DNA from: CAUVKI01 sp963552605
GTDB lineage: Bacteria > Bacillota > Clostridia > Tissierellales > Peptoniphilaceae
Direction: 5' to 3'
Length of the DNA stretch: 64,000 nucleotides
Assembly: GCA_963552605.1 (NCBI GenBank)
Contig: CAUVKI010000001.1
Coordinates: 62,001-126,000, forward strand
Shown here: in pieces, positions 8,775 to 17,059 of the stretch
Numbering within the stretch: the stretch's first letter is position 1
Layout: each line of letters opens with the position of its first letter
Notes under the pieces: model-generated
Databases searched by the model: none
What the model was told of the DNA's origin: nothing
What the model saw: the letters and a program-made list of their open reading frames with translations, nothing else
Position numbers and translations under genes: made by a program

Positions 8775-9486
8775 TTAGCAACCCTCCGTCCGTTAGACTA
8801 AAAAACACATCTTCAAGTGAAGATAAATCTTTTATCACGGAATTAAGCTCACCTTTCATTGCAATTATGCCATTGTTAATAATCACTACCTCATCTGCAA
8901 TGGTCTCAACTTCCGACAAAACATGAGAAGACAGCAAGATTGTTTTCCCACTATTCGCCTGTTCTTTAATAAAATTTCTGAACCAACGTATACCTCTCGG
9001 ATCCAAACCATTTGTCGGTTCATCTAAGATCAAAATTTGAGGATCTCCCAAAAGTGCAGCTGCAAGGCTCAATCTTTGACTTTCTCCTAATGATAAGTTT
9101 CCTATCATATGGACTTTTTTATGTTCAATACCCGTGATTTCCAGTACCGTGGAAATTCTGTATTTAGAAATTCCATTACCAGCCGCCACAATATGCAAGT
9201 GCTGATAAACGGTTCTGTCACTTGGAGATCCGACGTTATCAAAAGATGCCCCTACAATGGTTAAAGGTTTTTTTAACGCATTGTATTTCATTCCAGATAA
9301 TGTAGCGCTTCCAGAATCGGCTTTATCCAGTCCGAGCAGAATTCTTAAAGTTGAACTTTTACCGGCACCGTTTGGTCCGAGAAAAGCTGTTATTTTCCCC
9401 CGCTTAGCGCAGAATGATACGTCTTTTAAAATTTGCTTTTTTCCATAGCTTTTATTTACATTCTTAATTTCTATTACACTTTCCAC
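8767..9486 (-). CDS. ABC transporter ATPase, lantibiotic-immunity or drug-export type
   Basis: 239 residues. Walker A is GPNGAGKSS, the signature is NLSLGESQRLSLA, Walker B is ILILDEPTNGLD, and the switch His is in LLSSHVLSE. It is the first gene of the ATPase-permease-permease-regulator-kinase operon, an order seen in peptide-antibiotic immunity (LanFEG) and cationic peptide resistance (Cpr) loci. Start is GTG 9486, with AGGAGG upstream. Only 15 bases separate it from the stop of an exporter fragment, which hints at a former biosynthetic operon. Confidence 0.9.
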   Translation of the reverse strand: MESVIEIKNVNKSYGKKQILKDVSFCAKRGKITAFLGPNGAGKSSTLRILLGLDKADSGSATLSGMKYNALKKPLTIVGASFDNVGSPSDRTVYQHLHIVAAGNGISKYRISTVLEITGIEHKKVHMIGNLSLGESQRLSLAAALLGDPQILILDEPTNGLDPRGIRWFRNFIKEQANSGKTILLSSHVLSEVETIADEVVIINNGIIAMKGELNSVIKDLSSLEDVFFSLTDGGLLNE

Positions 9487-9501
9487 GATATCCCTCCTGT
9501 A

Positions 9502-9615
9502 TCATATAAGCATTTGCTCTTTTGCCAATTCTTTGTACAATGGTATAGATTCCAGCAATTCAGCATGTGTACCGCTTCCAACAATCCTTCCGCGTTCCAG
9601 CACATATATCCTATC
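9502..9615 (-). pseudogene. 3' stub of an ABC exporter gene
   Basis: The frame ending at TGA 9504-9502 reads DRIYVLERGRIVGSGTHAEL and goes on to KELAKEQ, the final stretch of the nucleotide-binding domain of ABC exporters (such as LanT or MsbA-like). Directly upstream the frame meets a TGA and the similarity ends. Only the last 37 residues survive, so the rest of the gene was deleted. Confidence 0.75.
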
Positions 9616-9692
9616 TCACTTAAGATATTTACATTTTAGCTATAAATTTCAGAAAATTTTCAGAATATACACGACAAAAAATATTTTTAAAA

Positions 9693-9738
9693 TAAAAAAA
9701 TTCGAGTTTGAAGCAATTGTCCAAACTCGAATTTTTTA
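9693..9738. repeat. Hairpin copy 2, related to the hairpin at 5431-5472
   Basis: An 11-bp stem ATTCGAGTTTG/CAAACTCGAAT has the loop AAGCAATTGTC, flanked by A and T runs. Compared with the hairpin at 5431-5472 the loops match at nine of eleven positions and the stem changes are compensated on both arms. The two copies bracket the transporter and two-component module. Confidence 0.7.
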
Positions 9739-9739
9739 T

Positions 9740-10003
9740 TTTGCCTAATGGATATGTGAAAGCTCCAGTCCATAAGGATTTGCATCATATTTGCAATCTG
9801 ATTTGAATGAGCCAACACGATTCCTTTATGTCCAAAATTTTGGATGCTTTGTCCATCAAAGAATTAATTTTTAAATTTCATCAAAATCAAAACGCATAGC
9901 ACACGGATCCAGCCTCACATTTTTTCATAAAGCTGTTGAAAAATTTATCACCTGCTGCTATGCGGATATTATCGCTTACCGCAAACGGGATTTTCAAATT
10001 GAT
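9740..10003. other. Intergenic stretch without a supported gene
   Basis: No frame with a start codon and ribosome site was found. From 9875 the plus frame of the following membrane ORF is already open (reading AHGSSLTFFHKAVEKF) but has no ATG, GTG or TTG. This suggests that the following gene has lost its 5' end. Confidence 0.4.
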
Positions 10004-10348
10004 GTGTTGGTATCGGACGGAAAAGTGGCACAAAGAAAATACGGCGATGTCGTAATAGACAAAGTTTCTGTGGTATCGGCATTCGTTCTCGGTATAAGCC
10101 TAAGTCTTTTTATGGGGGCATTTTTTCTGCCGTTGTTCCACTTGGGAGGCAGAGAAAAAAATGAAGTGTTTTTAATTATCAGTCTTTTTTGTGCTGTATG
10201 CAGCTTGGCGGGAATAATCCGCACCGTTAATTTTTTTCTAAAACCCGAAAAAGTGTTGGGTACGAGTATTCTGCTGGCTTGTTCAATAGTTGTATTCGCA
10301 TTGTCTTATCCGCTCACAGTCCGTATTTTTAAGAGTAAGAACTATTAA
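10004..10348 (+). CDS. Small membrane protein, possibly 5'-truncated
   Basis: 114 residues from GTG 10004 with three hydrophobic segments (about 22-45, 55-75, 85-105). No convincing ribosome site precedes the GTG, and the frame is open upstream to 9875 without a start, so the original protein was probably longer. A strong terminator follows. I do not recognise the family. Confidence 0.4.
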   Translation: MLVSDGKVAQRKYGDVVIDKVSVVSAFVLGISLSLFMGAFFLPLFHLGGREKNEVFLIISLFCAVCSLAGIIRTVNFFLKPEKVLGTSILLACSIVVFALSYPLTVRIFKSKNY

Positions 10349-10362
10349 AAATTATAAAAAAG

Positions 10363-10412
10363 AAAAAACGGTTTAAATTACTGATTCGCTCGTAATTTAA
10401 GCCGTTTTTTTT
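10363..10412 (+). terminator. Rho-independent terminator
   Basis: A long stem AACGGTTTAAATTA/TAATTTAAGCCGTT with one wobble pair, followed by eight T. It separates the membrane ORF from the suf promoter. Confidence 0.85.
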
Positions 10413-10443
10413 GCACGGCGGCAGTGTTAAATTGGAAAAATTA

Positions 10444-10472
10444 TTGACACGGGGAAAAAATTAAAATAGAAT
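10444..10472 (+). promoter_or_regulatory. Promoter of the suf operon
   Basis: TTGACA (10444-10449), a 17-bp spacer and TAGAAT (10467-10472): a near-consensus housekeeping promoter 47 bases before sufC. Confidence 0.85.
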
Positions 10473-10480
10473 ATGCCTGC

Positions 10481-10505
10481 AATTCCGAGTAAAATACTGC
10501 GAATT
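10481..10505. promoter_or_regulatory. Probable Rrf2/IscR-type operator of the suf operon
   Basis: A 25-bp inverted repeat with outer arms AATTC/GAATT, inner arms AGTA/TACT and centre AAA. It lies right at the expected transcription start, 8 bp past the -10 box. Size and symmetry fit sites of Rrf2-family Fe-S regulators, and such a regulator is encoded at the end of this operon, so autoregulation is likely. Confidence 0.65.
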
Positions 10506-10518
10506 AGAAGGAGGCAAT

Positions 10519-11271
10519 ATGAAAAACGAATTACTGTCAATAAAAAATCTTTCGGCAGGTACGGAAGAAAGAGAGATTTTGCATGACATAAGCCTATGTA
10601 TAAACAAGGGCGAAGTGCATGTTCTTATGGGTTCAAACGGCTCTGGAAAATCCACCTTGGCGAGCGTTCTGATGAATAGTCCCGGTTATGTCGTGTCAAA
10701 AGGGGATATATTTTTTGAGGGAGAATTGATAAACGACCTTTCCACCGATAAGCGTGCAAAAAAAGGTTTGTTTTTAAGTTTTCAGAAACCTTACAGCGTT
10801 TCGGGAGTGTCGGTTGAAAATTTTATCCGTCAGGCTCTAAATAATATCAAAGAAGAAACCGTTTCCGTGATGAAATTTCACAACGAATTGATTAAGGAAA
10901 TGGATATGCTCTCCTTTGACAGAAGTTATGCCCAAAGATATTTGAATGACGGGTTTTCGGGCGGAGAGATGAAGAAGAATGAAATTCTTCAAATGCTTAT
11001 GCTTAAACCGAAGCTTGCGATCCTTGATGAAACCGATTCGGGGCTTGATGTCGATGCTACGAGAATTGTTTCGGAGGGAATAAAAAGGTATCTAAGCCCT
11101 GATAATGCGGTTTTGATTATCACTCACCACAGAGAGCTTTTAAAAGGACTTCCCATAGACGGGGTGCATGTTTTAATTGACGGAAGGATTGTCAAAGAGG
11201 GAGATGCCTCTCTAGTCCACAAAATTGAGGAAGAAGGTTTCAGTTGGATTAAGGAAGAGGCAATCAGATGA
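10519..11271 (+). CDS. sufC: Fe-S cluster assembly ATPase SufC
   Basis: 250 residues; Walker A GSNGSGKST, signature FSGGEMKKNEILQM, Walker B LAILDETDSGLD, the SufC-specific form. SufC is the cytoplasmic ABC ATPase that drives the SufBCD scaffold. It has a strong AGAAGGAGG ribosome site, is the first gene of the operon, and overlaps sufB by four bases (ATGA). Confidence 0.96.
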   Translation: MKNELLSIKNLSAGTEEREILHDISLCINKGEVHVLMGSNGSGKSTLASVLMNSPGYVVSKGDIFFEGELINDLSTDKRAKKGLFLSFQKPYSVSGVSVENFIRQALNNIKEETVSVMKFHNELIKEMDMLSFDRSYAQRYLNDGFSGGEMKKNEILQMLMLKPKLAILDETDSGLDVDATRIVSEGIKRYLSPDNAVLIITHHRELLKGLPIDGVHVLIDGRIVKEGDASLVHKIEEEGFSWIKEEAIR

Positions 11272-12680
11272 CGGAAAGAAAAAAGACTGTCGTAAATGAG
11301 GGAGACCGAGGCGTTTATGACATAAAAAATGAAGTTCGTTTCATCAAGAAGAGTGAAAAGGGGCTGACCGAAGAGATAGTAAGAATGATTTCGGAGGAGA
11401 AAAAAGAGCCGTTATGGATGCTTGAGAAAAGACTTGAAGCGTTGGAGCTTTTCAACAAAAGCAAGAATCCCGTGTGGGGACCCGATTTGAGTGCCGTCGA
11501 TATAGACGAGATTACAACCTATATCCGCCCCGATGCCTCTCTTACGGACGATTGGAACAAGGTGCCCGACGATATCAGAAACACTTTTGATAAGCTGGGA
11601 ATTCCCGAAGCGGAAAAGGAAGCTCTTCTCTCGGGAGTGGGGGCGCAATATGACAGCGAGGTAATTTATCACAGTATTCAGCAATCGCTCTTAGATCAGG
11701 GCGTTATATATACGGACTTTGAGTCGGGGTTGAAAAAATATCCCGAAATCTATAAAAAATATTTCGGTCTTTGCATAGCCCCCGATCTTCACAGATATTC
11801 CTCACTTCATTATGCGGTTTGGAGCGGCGGGAGTTTTGTATATGTTCCCAAAGGGGTGAATGTGGATATTCCCATTCAGTCTTATTTCAGATTGAACGCT
11901 CCGGGTGCGGGACAATTCGAGCATACCCTAATAATCCTGGAGGAGGGGAGTTATTGTCACTTTATCGAGGGCTGTTCCGCTCCCAAATACAATGTGATGA
12001 ATCTTCACGCCGGAGCGGTGGAACTTTTTGTGGGAGAAAACGCCACTCTGAGATATTCCACAATAGAAAATTGGTCAAGGAATATGTATAACCTTAACAC
12101 AAAGCGAGCGATTGTCGAGGCGGGAGGAAAGATAGAGTGGATTTCAGGCTCTTTCGGTTCAAAGACCTCTATGCTCTATCCTGCAAGCGTTTTGAAAGGC
12201 GAGGGAGCTTCTTCGGAATATACGGGAATTTCCTTTGCGGGAGCGGAGCAGAACATAGATACCGGAGCGCAGGTTATTCATCTTGCTCCTAAAACGACTT
12301 CCTCAATTCAATCAAAATCCATTTCAAAAGCCTCGGGTATTTCCGTATATAGAGGTTTGGTCTATGTTTCACCTGAAGCCAAAGGGGCGAAAAGTACGGT
12401 ATCTTGCGAATCGCTTATGCTGGATAGCGAATCCCGCTCGGATACAATTCCCGTAGTTGATGTGAGAACGAGTGAAGCGGACTTGGGACATGAAGCGAAA
12501 ATAGGGAGAATTTCGGACGAGGTTATTTTCTATCTTATGACAAGAGGTATTCCCGAGAGTGAAGCCAAAGCTATGGTTGTCAGAGGATTTGCGGAACCTG
12601 TTGCAAAGGAACTTCCTATGGAATATGCTGTGGAGATGAACAACTTAATCAATTTGGAATTGGAAGGCTCAATCGGATAG
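11268..12680 (+). CDS. sufB: Fe-S cluster assembly scaffold SufB
   Basis: 470 residues, full length for SufB. Diagnostic stretches include SSLHYAVWSGGSFVYVPKGV, EGCSAPKYNVMNLHAG and the C-terminal LMTRGIPESEAKAMVVRGF. SufB builds the nascent cluster with SufC and SufD. Start at ATG 11268 overlapping the sufC stop. Confidence 0.97.
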   Translation: MTERKKTVVNEGDRGVYDIKNEVRFIKKSEKGLTEEIVRMISEEKKEPLWMLEKRLEALELFNKSKNPVWGPDLSAVDIDEITTYIRPDASLTDDWNKVPDDIRNTFDKLGIPEAEKEALLSGVGAQYDSEVIYHSIQQSLLDQGVIYTDFESGLKKYPEIYKKYFGLCIAPDLHRYSSLHYAVWSGGSFVYVPKGVNVDIPIQSYFRLNAPGAGQFEHTLIILEEGSYCHFIEGCSAPKYNVMNLHAGAVELFVGENATLRYSTIENWSRNMYNLNTKRAIVEAGGKIEWISGSFGSKTSMLYPASVLKGEGASSEYTGISFAGAEQNIDTGAQVIHLAPKTTSSIQSKSISKASGISVYRGLVYVSPEAKGAKSTVSCESLMLDSESRSDTIPVVDVRTSEADLGHEAKIGRISDEVIFYLMTRGIPESEAKAMVVRGFAEPVAKELPMEYAVEMNNLINLELEGSIG

Positions 12681-12689
12681 GGGGAGTGT

Positions 12690-13511
12690 ATGATAATAAA
12701 TGAGTCGAGCTATAAGACATTTTCTCACACAAAGGTGAACGGAAAAGAGGCAGCGGTCATATTACCGAATAAAGAAACTGTGGAAATAGAAGTGGAAAGC
12801 GAAGATAAAAAAACGGTAATTTTCGACTTGGAAGCCTTGGATTGCAATAATCACTATAAAATTGTTCTTAGAAAAGGTGCGGAACTGATTTTTGCAATAG
12901 TTCAAAACGGGAGAGAAGTTGAAACCCTGCTTAAGAAGATAGAAATTGAAATTGAAGAAAATGCCAAGGCGGAGGTTTTGGTTTACGAACTTGGAGGCAA
13001 GTTTTCAGCAACGGAACTCAAATGTGCATTGAGAGGTAAAGGCTCTGAAATAAGTGTTAAGGGAATTTATTTCGGGTATGGAGAAAATGAATTGGACTAT
13101 TCATATCATGTCCGCCACATTGGGGAGGACACTAAAAGCAACATTCACATTGACGGAGCGTTAAGAGATTTTGCAAAAAAACTTGTAAAGAGTAATTTGG
13201 ATTTTGAGGAAGGTTCAAAAAGGGCGATAGGAGAAGAAGAGGAAACGACGGTATTGTTATCCGATACCGTTGTCAATAAGAGTGTGCCTATCCTTTTATC
13301 ACACGAGGACGATGTGCAGGGAAATCATGCGGCAAGCTCCGGAAAAATTGATGAGTCGCTTCTTTTTTATCTTATGACTCGAGGGCTTACGGAGGAGAGT
13401 GCAAAATCTCTAATCCTTATGGGAAAATTTGAAGATACCTTATCAAGACTTCCCGATGAAGAACTCAGAGAAAAAATCAGAGAAAAAATTCAAGAGATTG
13501 TGAGGCTTTAA
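12690..13511 (+). CDS. sufD: Fe-S cluster assembly protein SufD (short form)
   Basis: 273 residues, shorter than the common form of about 400 because the N-terminal helical part is reduced. The beta-helix core and the C-terminal LFYLMTRGLTEESAKSLILM are retained, with the conserved His in LSHEDDVQGNHAASSGKI. GGGGAG lies before ATG 12690. It sits between sufB and sufS, whose ATG follows its stop codon directly. Confidence 0.9.
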   Translation: MIINESSYKTFSHTKVNGKEAAVILPNKETVEIEVESEDKKTVIFDLEALDCNNHYKIVLRKGAELIFAIVQNGREVETLLKKIEIEIEENAKAEVLVYELGGKFSATELKCALRGKGSEISVKGIYFGYGENELDYSYHVRHIGEDTKSNIHIDGALRDFAKKLVKSNLDFEEGSKRAIGEEEETTVLLSDTVVNKSVPILLSHEDDVQGNHAASSGKIDESLLFYLMTRGLTEESAKSLILMGKFEDTLSRLPDEELREKIREKIQEIVRL

Positions 13512-14747
13512 ATGCTTAGTCAAAGTGAAATAAAAGAAATAAGAAAAGATTTTCCGTACCTTTCGGAAAATCCTCAATATATCTATATTGACAATGCCGC
13601 AACGACCCAAAAGCCGAAACAGGTTTTGGAAGCTCTCTCAAGATACTATGAAAATTCAAACGGAAATCCCCATCGCTCCGCGCATAAGTTTGCAAATCTC
13701 GCCACCGAAGCATATGAAGGTGCAAGAAAAAAAGCTGCACTCTTTATAAATGCCTCTCCTGAAGAAATAATATTTGTGAGAAATGCCTCCGAGGGAATAA
13801 ACTTGGCGGCGTATTCTTGGGGACTTTCAAATCTCAAAGAGGGCGATGAAATTCTTTTTTCAGTAATGGAACATCATTCAAACTTAGTTCCGTGGCAATT
13901 TGTTGCAAAAAAAACCGGAGCCAAACTTTCAACGCTGTTTCTCAACGAAGAAAGACAGATTACAAATGAGGAATTTTTATCCAAAGTAAACAGCAGCACA
14001 AAGCTTTTAGCAATCAGTGCGGCGTCGAATGTAATATCCACAATGCCCGAATTAAATTTCTTAATAAAGGCTGCAAGAAAAATATCTCCGAATATTGTCG
14101 TTATGGTAGACGCAACACAATTAGCACCCCACCATAAAATCGATGTAAAAAAGATGGACTGCGACTTCTCGGTTTTCAGCGGACATAAAATGCTCTCCGC
14201 AATGGGAATAGGGGTCTTATACGGGAAAAAGGCTTTGCTTGATAAGATGCCCCCATTTTTATACGGAGGAGAAATGATTGACAGGGTTACTTTGGAGGGG
14301 AGCACTTTCAGCGAAACTCCTGCCAAGTTCGAGGCAGGGACGGTGAACGTCGGAGGAGCGACCTCTCTCAAAACGGCAATGGATTATTTGGAAGGCATAG
14401 GGCTTGACAGGATATTTGAATATGAAACCCATCTTATGGATATTGCCTATGAGGGGATTTCTAAAATCAGGGGGATTGAAGTTTATTCTTCAAAAAAATC
14501 TCCCCGCACTCCCGTTCTGGCTTTTAATTTCAAAGAAGTGCACCCTCACGATGTTGCAACGATTTTAGACAGCGAGGGAGTAGCGATAAGGAGCGGTCAT
14601 CATTGCTGCGAACCGCTTCACAAATTTTTGAATTTGACAGCCTCATGTCGTGCAAGTTTCTCGTTTTATAATACGGAAGATGAAATCTCAAGATTTTTGG
14701 AAAAACTCGAAGTGGTAAAGAAGGTGATGAAGATTGGAAATGAATGA
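13512..14747 (+). CDS. sufS: Cysteine desulfurase SufS
   Basis: 411 residues, group II desulfurase. The PLP lysine is in FSGHKMLSAMGIG and the catalytic Cys in IRSGHHCCEPLHKF. It mobilises sulfur from cysteine as a persulfide for cluster assembly, with SufU as acceptor. No spacer from sufD; it overlaps sufU by 14 bases. Confidence 0.96.
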   Translation: MLSQSEIKEIRKDFPYLSENPQYIYIDNAATTQKPKQVLEALSRYYENSNGNPHRSAHKFANLATEAYEGARKKAALFINASPEEIIFVRNASEGINLAAYSWGLSNLKEGDEILFSVMEHHSNLVPWQFVAKKTGAKLSTLFLNEERQITNEEFLSKVNSSTKLLAISAASNVISTMPELNFLIKAARKISPNIVVMVDATQLAPHHKIDVKKMDCDFSVFSGHKMLSAMGIGVLYGKKALLDKMPPFLYGGEMIDRVTLEGSTFSETPAKFEAGTVNVGGATSLKTAMDYLEGIGLDRIFEYETHLMDIAYEGISKIRGIEVYSSKKSPRTPVLAFNFKEVHPHDVATILDSEGVAIRSGHHCCEPLHKFLNLTASCRASFSFYNTEDEISRFLEKLEVVKKVMKIGNE

Positions 14748-15195
14748 ACTTTATACGAACGTGATTTTGGAAGAGAGCAGAAATAAGAAAAATCGTCGGG
14801 AACTTTCGGACGCAACAATGAGCGAATATGGTCATAACCCAAGCTGCGGAGATGAGATAACTCTCTCTCTTAAGACGAAAGACGGAAAGATTGAAGATCT
14901 CTCCTATTCAGGACACGGCTGTGCAATCTCCCAAGCTTCCACCTCTATGATGATAGATCTTTTGAGGGGAAAGACCGTTGAAGAAGTCAAACTTCTTTCT
15001 GAAAGTTTTTTAAAGATGGTTAAGGGAGAACTTACCGAAAGAGAAGCACTGGAGGCTTTGGAAGATACGGCTATATTTGAAACTATGTCCAAACTTCCCG
15101 CGCGGGTTAAGTGCGCCACGCTTCCTTGGTATACAATTCTCAAAATGATAGAGAGAGGGGAGAGGGATAACCATATAAACCCCTCTTGCGTATGA
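14734..15195 (+). CDS. sufU: Zinc-dependent sulfur acceptor SufU
   Basis: 153 residues with the three zinc-binding Cys of SufU: NPSCGDEI, SGHGCAISQASTSMM, and RVKCATLPW. In Gram-positives SufU receives persulfide sulfur from SufS. The TGA stop overlaps the start of the Rrf2 gene (ATGA). Confidence 0.95.
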   Translation: MEMNELYTNVILEESRNKKNRRELSDATMSEYGHNPSCGDEITLSLKTKDGKIEDLSYSGHGCAISQASTSMMIDLLRGKTVEEVKLLSESFLKMVKGELTEREALEALEDTAIFETMSKLPARVKCATLPWYTILKMIERGERDNHINPSCV

Positions 15196-15593
15196 AACTC
15201 TCCACCAGAGGGCGCTACGGTTTGCTTGCGCTGGGAATGCTTTCAAAAAACTATGGAATAAGAAAGATAACCTTAACGGAAATATCTCAAAATCAAGGGC
15301 TTTCTCTTTCATATTTGGAGCAACTTTTCGCCTCGCTTAAAAAAGCCGGCATAGTAAAAGGAGTGAGAGGAAAGAGCGGAGGTTATGTCCTCAAAAATCC
15401 CCCCGAGAAAACCACGATATATACTGCTTTGGAAACGCTTGAAGGAATAAGACTTGCCTGTTCAAAAATGGAAGAACCTCCATGTCTTAAAACGGGGGGC
15501 TGCATAGAGCCGTGCAGCACCGAAAAGCTTTTGGATAAAATTCAAAATGAGATAGACGAAACATTAAAAAAATACACTCTGGCAGACATTTGA
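15192..15593 (+). CDS. Rrf2-family transcriptional regulator (IscR-like)
   Basis: 133 residues from ATG 15192, which overlaps the sufU stop; a TTG at 15186 is less likely. The N-terminus MKLSTRGRYGLLAL and the wing VRGKSGGYVL are classic Rrf2. Cysteines at RLACSKM, PPCLKTGGC and EPC lie where IscR binds its Fe-S cluster, so it likely senses Fe-S status. It closes the suf operon and probably binds the palindrome at 10481-10505. Confidence 0.92.
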   Translation: MKLSTRGRYGLLALGMLSKNYGIRKITLTEISQNQGLSLSYLEQLFASLKKAGIVKGVRGKSGGYVLKNPPEKTTIYTALETLEGIRLACSKMEEPPCLKTGGCIEPCSTEKLLDKIQNEIDETLKKYTLADI

Positions 15594-15607
15594 AAAGGAG
15601 GCGTAAT

Positions 15608-16021
15608 ATGAAAATCTTGGCAATAGCCGTTCTTGTGGTATTTCTTGCGATAAACTCTTCAGGTTCGGATAAGAAATCGGATAGCAAATTGGATAAGAAA
15701 GAGGAGATAGTTTCCGAAAGTCTTACCTTTCAAAATGAAACCGCAAGAGAGCAAACGAGAGAAGGCGTGTTTGTAAACTCGGAGGGAGATAAGGTTTTCG
15801 TAACGATTGCGATTGAATTTCCGACACCTAACGGCTCATTTGAAATAACAAAGGCAAAGAAAGATGGCAACACGATAACTCTTTCAATAAAAAAATCTTC
15901 TTCAAAATCCACAGTGGCGCAAGTGATTACTCTAAGAAGCAGAACCGTTTCTTTCGAAAAAAAGGCACTTGGAAAAAATCCGACCTTTACAGTCAACGGA
16001 CTTAATATGAGTGAGTACTGA
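15608..16021 (+). CDS. Small exported protein of unknown function
   Basis: 137 residues from ATG 15608, chosen because AAAAGGAGG lies just upstream. An N-terminal hydrophobic segment (MKILAIAVLVVFLAI) followed by a lysine/serine-rich linker suggests export or a membrane anchor; no lipobox Cys is seen. The rest looks beta-rich and ends NPTFTVNGLNMSEY. It follows the Rrf2 gene by 14 bases and may be co-transcribed. No family recognised. Confidence 0.7.
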   Translation: MKILAIAVLVVFLAINSSGSDKKSDSKLDKKEEIVSESLTFQNETAREQTREGVFVNSEGDKVFVTIAIEFPTPNGSFEITKAKKDGNTITLSIKKSSSKSTVAQVITLRSRTVSFEKKALGKNPTFTVNGLNMSEY

Positions 16022-16079
16022 AAAAAGGACTGCTTGAAAAAAACAATGTAATTAAAAACCGATTTTGGGGAGGAAATTT

Positions 16080-16793
16080 ATGCGAAAAAGATTGGTTTTA
16101 TTGAGTATTGTTCTTTCAGTCGGAGTGATGCTTTTGTGTGCTTGTGCTAAAGAACCCGAATCGGAAGACAATCCTTCGGTGAATGTTTCTAAAAAGGATT
16201 ATTTTCCGACCGAGGACACAAAGATGGAAACAGTTTTTCCGCCGATGGTTATGGTCAATGGAAAACTATACAGTGATACGGGATATGTGAGCAGTATGGG
16301 AAGATGCGGCGTGATGGACGGAATGATTACTTCATCGGTAGACAAAACAAAAAAGCCTACGGAAGATAATCAGTCAAATTTCGGTGCGGGTTATGAATAT
16401 CAATTTGTAGGCAATCGAATTGATGTATATATGAATAATAGATTTGCCATATTTTGGGAAGTCGATGCAAAGCTTGCGGGAATACCTGAAGATGTGGCTC
16501 ATTTTGAGGCGGAAGTTTTGGAAGTCGGCGAAGGACGAATAAAAATTCGCTTAATGGAGCTGCCTAGGGAGTTTTGGCAGATTTTTCAAACCGAAACACC
16601 GAAAGAGTTGAAACCTATGGACATTTCTCAGGAAAATTCGGTGCTTCCGAAAGATATGACCGAAGATCAGCTTTTGGGAAAGACGGTCAAGATTTGGTTT
16701 GACGGAAAGGCTAAAAATCTTGATACTGAAAGCTCAGTTCCGATTTCTCTGGGACAAGTCTATCTAATTGAACTCGTGGGGGAGAATAAATAA
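16080..16793 (+). CDS. Lipoprotein of unknown function
   Basis: 237 residues from ATG 16080 after GGGGAGGAA. A signal peptide ends in the lipobox LLCAC, so the mature protein should be anchored to the outer face of the membrane. The body has a central FAIFWEVDAKLAGIPEDV region and a beta-rich C-terminus. No enzymatic motif recognised. A terminator follows. Confidence 0.75.
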   Translation: MRKRLVLLSIVLSVGVMLLCACAKEPESEDNPSVNVSKKDYFPTEDTKMETVFPPMVMVNGKLYSDTGYVSSMGRCGVMDGMITSSVDKTKKPTEDNQSNFGAGYEYQFVGNRIDVYMNNRFAIFWEVDAKLAGIPEDVAHFEAEVLEVGEGRIKIRLMELPREFWQIFQTETPKELKPMDISQENSVLPKDMTEDQLLGKTVKIWFDGKAKNLDTESSVPISLGQVYLIELVGENK

Positions 16794-16810
16794 GAGGGTG
16801 AACGTAAAAC

Positions 16811-16858
16811 AAAAGGCTGAATTCAACATTTTATCCGTTGAGTTCAGCCTTTTATTTT
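16811..16858 (+). terminator. Rho-independent terminator
   Basis: A 13-bp stem GGCTGAATTCAAC/GTTGAGTTCAGCC with one G-T pair, then a T-rich tail. Confidence 0.85.
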
Positions 16859-16931
16859 TTTAATAATGCCAACCGCTTTTTAAGATCGGAAACAATGCGG
16901 TGCAGTTCCTATGCTTTATTTTTTGAGACAT

Positions 16932-16959
16932 TTGATTTATAAGAATAAAACACTATAAA
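16932..16959 (+). promoter_or_regulatory. Candidate promoter for the secreted-protein gene at 17060
   Basis: TTGATT, a 16-bp spacer and TATAAA about 100 bases before the gene; AT-rich surroundings make this a modest call. Confidence 0.35.
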
Positions 16960-17059
16960 AGAAATTTAAATATTAGAGAATTCACAAAAAGTCTTTTATT
17001 TTTTCTTCTTTTGAGTTATCATCAAATCAGCCAAGTTATAATAAGTGGGGGTGTATAAA

